A stretch of 9,546 bases of DNA from Dehalococcoidia bacterium (GTDB taxonomy: Bacteria > Chloroflexota > Dehalococcoidia > GIF9 > AB-539-J10), in the NCBI GenBank assembly GCA_004376695.1, contig SOJB01000134.1, positions 1 through 9,546 on the forward strand, read 5' to 3'. How positions within the stretch are numbered: position 1 is the stretch's first letter; every line of letters starts with the position of its first letter. Below, one piece after another: positions 7,320 to 9,546 of this stretch. The notes beneath the pieces were generated by a model, which was given only the letters and a program-made list of their open reading frames with translations, was not told where the DNA came from and searched no databases. Made by a program: the position numbers and the translations under genes.

Positions 7320-7648
7320 AGCGTGAGGTTCTCTATCTTTAATGGTTCTGGAGAATAGTCCTTTGGTGCAAAGCTCTTCAAATGTAAATGCACCGATGTA
7401 ATCCTCGATGCTATCATAAATGTATGGAGTGTGTAAAATCCACGTTCCAATTGAGTAGGACAGGCTCTCCCTAGCCCCTACCTACTCCGCGGGAGTTAAA
7501 TTTGAGTGAAACCAGCGATGTTTGTGTAAATGACTGTGAAATTTCTCGAGATTCCTGATGTGTTTTGAGTGTAGTATTCCAAATACACCATCAACAAAAG
7601 TGTAGCTCAGTACATCACCTTTGTTCTTGCTCCTGTACAAGCCTGGGC
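7320..7648. other. 329-nt gene-free interval with alternative dyads in the MFS leader
   Basis: This lies between the MFS start and the end of the broken J-protein gene, all on the minus strand. No gene is evident. GAGTAGG (7453-7459) pairs perfectly with CCTACTC (7481-7487), enclosing a small GGCT/AGCC hairpin (7463-7466 with 7473-7476). The right arm overlaps a competing hairpin, ACTCC-GCG-GGAGT (7484-7496). The two cannot form together, as in attenuator-type leaders. A -10-like TATGAT (about 7413-7418, minus strand) lacks a good -35. No T-tract terminator was found for the J-protein gene. Confidence 0.4.
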
Positions 7649-8313
7649 TTATTTTACTATAACTTTAATCAAGATGTCGCCGGGCGAGCCATCGCTTATC
7701 TGGCGAGCATTCCTCAATCTCACCACGCTGCCCGTCCTCACCCCGGCGGAAATCTTTACCTCCAGCCTTTTTCCTCTTCTTTTTTTAATATCTTCCTCAC
7801 CCCCTGCAAAGCCTCTTGCTGGCTAATTGTGAGCTCATAGCGAACATCCTGAGTTCTTCGAGCCTGGCCAAATATTTCATCCAGGTTGATTTCTGGCCCC
7901 GGCCAGATTTGAAATCTCACTCCGGCAGGCCTGCCACTGAAGCTTCTAAAGGAGAAAGAAGAGCCTCTGCCGTTCAAGAAATCGCCAAATATGTCGTCAA
8001 GGAAATCAAATCTCAAGCCAGCCCCGCCGAAGTCCTTCATCATTTCCTCGAAAGTGGTTCGGGTGAAAGGACTACTAAAGACGTCGCCTATTTCGCCTAC
8101 AGTGCCAAATTGGTCGTACTGCTTTCTTTTTTAAGGGTCACCAAGGACCCCGTAAGCCTCGTTTATCTCCTTGAATTTCTCATTAGCCCATTTTTCTTTC
8201 CCGGGATTGCGATCGGGATGATATTGCATGGCCAGTTTCCGATAGGCCTTCTTGATTTCTGCATCCGAGGCGTTTCTTGGTAGGCCTAAAATCCCATAAT
8301 AATCCTTAGCCAT
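7649..8313 (-). pseudogene. Short DnaJ/CbpA-type J-protein, disrupted by an in-frame TAA and a -1 frameshift
   Basis: Reads as an Hsp40 co-chaperone that would stimulate DnaK. Codons 1-60 give a complete J domain beginning MAKDYYGILGLPRNAS, with the essential HPD at 32-34 and the family's GDP ending. The next codon is TAA (8133-8131). The same frame then continues with KRKQYDQFG, a Phe/Gly-rich linker (MMKDFGGAG to FSGRPAG) and the first strand of the substrate-binding domain (DVRYELTISQQEALQG). At a run of seven A (7786-7780) the homology moves to the -1 frame and ends as RLEVKISAGVRTGSVVRL...GDILIKVIVK with TAA at 7651-7649. A repaired reading would give about 221 residues, without zinc finger or second C-terminal domain. 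ATG 8313 is chosen because J domains start this way; an AGGA lies about 12 nt upstream. Two lesions suggest a pseudogene; sequencing error or recoding are alternatives. Confidence 0.8.
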
Positions 8314-8409
8314 TTAAGCTTGCTGTCCTGACCAGTCGGGAGTCTGAGGCAATTGCCAGAATTTTGCTGTCTATCTGCTCCCCAACATTCGTAAAAATCA
8401 TAGCAAAGC

Positions 8410-8434
8410 GGCGACATTAGCGTTGATTGTCGCC
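8410..8434. promoter_or_regulatory. Inverted repeat between the J-protein and acsE genes (possible operator)
   Basis: GGCGACA (8410-8416) and TGTCGCC (8428-8434) form a perfect 7-base inverted repeat with an 11-base spacer. It lies in the divergent control region, 27 nt upstream of the acsE -35 box. It covers the place where a -35 for the J-protein gene would fall if TATGAT (8402-8397, minus strand) is its -10. It does not match the CIRCE heat-shock operator. On the plus strand it is followed by a T-rich stretch, so it could resemble a terminator, but no plus-strand gene ends just upstream. Confidence 0.4.
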
Positions 8435-8461
8435 TATTCTTTTCTCTGGAGGAAGGAGTTT

Positions 8462-8491
8462 TTGACAAAACGATCTTTTCCTTGCTATAGT
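8462..8491 (+). promoter_or_regulatory. Strong sigma70-type promoter for the acsE-acsD operon
   Basis: TTGACA (8462-8467) is a perfect -35 box, followed by an 18-nt spacer and TATAGT (8486-8491), a five-of-six match to the -10 consensus. Transcription would start near 8498, giving a leader of roughly 35-40 nt before the TTG start of acsE. The -10 box covers the GTG at 8490 that opens the longest frame, so that GTG cannot be the translation start of this transcript. Confidence 0.7.
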
Positions 8492-8526
8492 GCGTTGGTT
8501 TACTCAGGATACTGCACTGATAAACC

Positions 8527-8533
8527 GGAGGTG
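8527..8533 (+). promoter_or_regulatory. Ribosome-binding site that fixes the acsE start at TTG 8535
   Basis: GGAGGTG matches the anti-Shine-Dalgarno sequence over seven bases. It is the only good site in the leader. The gap from GGAGG to the TTG is only 3 nt, which is short, but this start agrees with the family N-terminus (MNTVIIGE beside MLIIGE in Moorella AcsE) and with the upstream promoter. Confidence 0.55.
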
Positions 8534-8534
8534 T

Positions 8535-9428
8535 TTGAATACGGTTATCATAGGTGAAAACATACATGTCATAGCTCAGGCAGTTTCCACAGCGATAAGG
8601 GAAAGAGACGCCAAAGTAATCCAGGATTTAGCTAAAGCCCAAGCTGAAGCTGGGGCCGATTACATTGATTTGAATGTTGGCCCTATGAAGAAAGACCCTG
8701 AAGAAAATATACAGTGGCTTGTCAGCACTGTTCAAGAAGTTGCCGATTTACCTTTATCCATAGATACTATGAATCCTGTAGCTATGGAGGCAGGTCTAAA
8801 AGCTTGCCAGAAAAGACCTTTGCTCAACTCTGCTTCAGGGAAGGCTGACTCCAAAGAACAAATGCTTCCGTTAGCCCGAAAATATAACTGCGATGTGGTA
8901 ATTTCGGTGATGACGGATAAGGGGATGCCTCCCGATGTTGAGTCCAAGGTAGAGAGTATTATCGACACGGTGACCTATGCCAATGAATTGGGAATTCCCA
9001 ACGAAGACATCTGGGTTGACCCCATAATTCTCCCCGTGAGTACCGCTGGTGAGGGGCAGAGGTTTGCCGTAGCTTGCTTGGAATTTATGAAGATACTTGA
9101 GGATGTTTTGCCCGGAGTTAAATCCACAGTGGGGCTTTCCAATGTATCTAACGGAGTGCCCGGTGAACTCAGGCCGCTCCTGAACCGCACCTATCTGGTT
9201 ATGCTGGAGAAGAATAAGCTTTATTCTGCTATCGCTGACCCTTTGGATAAGGAACTTATGAGCTTGACTAGGAGAGAGATACCGGAAATTGTCGAGCTTA
9301 TTCATAAGACCATGAACGGGGAGGATATAGATCTCTCCGTCCTACCTCAAAGAGAACTCGAGTATGTTAAGACAGCTAAGGTTCTCATGGGAGAGACCTT
9401 GTACTCCGATGCCTGGCTGGAAAGTTAA
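8535..9428 (+). CDS. acsE: 5-methyltetrahydrofolate:corrinoid/iron-sulfur protein methyltransferase
   Basis: A cytosolic TIM-barrel (pterin-binding fold) enzyme that moves the methyl group of methyl-tetrahydrofolate to the cobalt of the corrinoid iron-sulfur protein, a step of the Wood-Ljungdahl pathway. From the TTG start it has 297 residues, slightly longer than the 262 of Moorella AcsE. Matching blocks are VIIGENI (4-10), DLNVGP (45-50), LSIDTMN (74-80), LLNSASG (96-102), WVDPIILP (160-167) and LSNVSNG (201-207). Asp77, Asn98, Asp162 and Asn203 correspond to the pterin-site Asp75, Asn96, Asp160 and Asn199 of Moorella. The TTG is favoured over an upstream GTG because the promoter -10 box overlaps that GTG and GGAGG lies between them. 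The gene is followed 13 nt later by acsD, whose ribosome site overlaps the acsE stop, indicating co-transcription. A general tetrahydrofolate methyltransferase for another corrinoid protein is possible, but the acsD neighbour argues for AcsE. Confidence 0.92.
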   Translation: MNTVIIGENIHVIAQAVSTAIRERDAKVIQDLAKAQAEAGADYIDLNVGPMKKDPEENIQWLVSTVQEVADLPLSIDTMNPVAMEAGLKACQKRPLLNSASGKADSKEQMLPLARKYNCDVVISVMTDKGMPPDVESKVESIIDTVTYANELGIPNEDIWVDPIILPVSTAGEGQRFAVACLEFMKILEDVLPGVKSTVGLSNVSNGVPGELRPLLNRTYLVMLEKNKLYSAIADPLDKELMSLTRREIPEIVELIHKTMNGEDIDLSVLPQRELEYVKTAKVLMGETLYSDAWLES

Positions 9429-9441
9429 GGAGAGGAAAGAT

Positions 9442-9546
9442 ATGGAATATAAAGCACCAGTTGAAGCATATACTGGGGTAGTTAGAGAGGTAACTATTGG
9501 AAAAGGAAGGAAGAGCTTGAAGATTGGGGGGGAGAATATCCTCCCC
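9442..9546 (+). CDS. acsD: Corrinoid iron-sulfur protein small / acetyl-CoA decarbonylase-synthase delta subunit, N-terminal fragment
   Basis: Only the first 35 codons are in the window; the frame is open at the right edge. The residues VREVTIGKGRKSLKIGG followed by a Pro match the N-terminal strands of AcsD/CdhD proteins, where a glycine-rich VGGE...P segment precedes the conserved barrel. This subunit forms a heterodimer with the iron-sulfur-carrying large subunit (AcsC), binds the corrinoid and accepts the methyl group from AcsE. The ATG is preceded by AAGGAGAGG with 6-nt spacing, overlapping the acsE stop. It does not resemble the large subunit, which starts with a Cys-rich motif. The call rests on a short stretch plus context. 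Confidence 0.75.
   Translation, partial: MEYKAPVEAYTGVVREVTIGKGRKSLKIGGENILP

Noticed and set aside
7609..7618. GTAGCTCAGT-like stretch resembling a tRNA D-arm
   Set aside because: No acceptor stem, anticodon arm or T-arm can be placed around it, and it lies just past the end of the broken J-protein gene.
8410..8445. GGCGACA/TGTCGCC hairpin followed by T-rich TATTCTTTTCT as an intrinsic terminator
   Set aside because: No plus-strand gene ends upstream of it and the T run is interrupted; an operator role in the divergent region fits better.

Overview
The window looks like chromosomal DNA of a strictly anaerobic, CO2-fixing or acetogenic-type bacterium. The strongest clue is the right end, where a corrinoid-protein methyltransferase (AcsE) is followed by the start of the corrinoid iron-sulfur protein small/delta subunit (AcsD). 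Both belong to the carbonyl branch of the Wood-Ljungdahl pathway. A tungsten-type aldehyde:ferredoxin oxidoreductase (AOR) fits the same lifestyle. Together with an ABC-F ATPase and a short J-protein, this gene mix would suit an uncultured Chloroflexota (Dehalococcoidia-like) genome. That assignment is an inference and other anaerobic phyla cannot be excluded.

Layout from left to right. (1) 1-1170, plus strand: 3' part of an M20 carbamoylase / allantoate amidohydrolase, cut by the window edge. (2) 1299-3284, minus: a two-domain ABC-F ATPase, convergent with gene 1. (3) 3285-3739: a gene-free interval unusually rich in inverted repeats, including a nested set of helices that could be a structured RNA on the plus strand. 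(4) 3740-5623, minus: AOR. (5) 5624-6032: gene-free leader region of AOR. (6) 6033-7319, minus: a 12-TM MFS carrier of the oxalate/formate-monocarboxylate type. (7) 7320-7648: gene-free, with overlapping alternative dyads in the MFS leader. (8) 7649-8313, minus: a short J-protein gene broken by one in-frame TAA and one -1 frameshift at a run of seven A. (9) 8314-8534: divergent control region with a strong sigma70-type promoter. (10) 8535-9428, plus: acsE, then 9442-9546, the first 35 codons of acsD.

How the genes fit together: acsE and acsD form a compact operon (13-nt gap), moving methyl groups from methyl-tetrahydrofolate to the corrinoid protein and on to acetyl-CoA synthase. AOR and the MFS carrier are neighbours on one strand but separated by 409 nt. 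They could handle organic acids or aldehydes and exchange electrons with ferredoxin, but no substrate can be read from the sequence. The M20 enzyme, the ABC-F protein and the J-protein have no evident link to these pathways. I found no tRNA, rRNA, CRISPR array, transposase or convincing intrinsic terminator. The points most worth a second look are the nested helices at 3496-3625 and the doubly disrupted J-protein gene.
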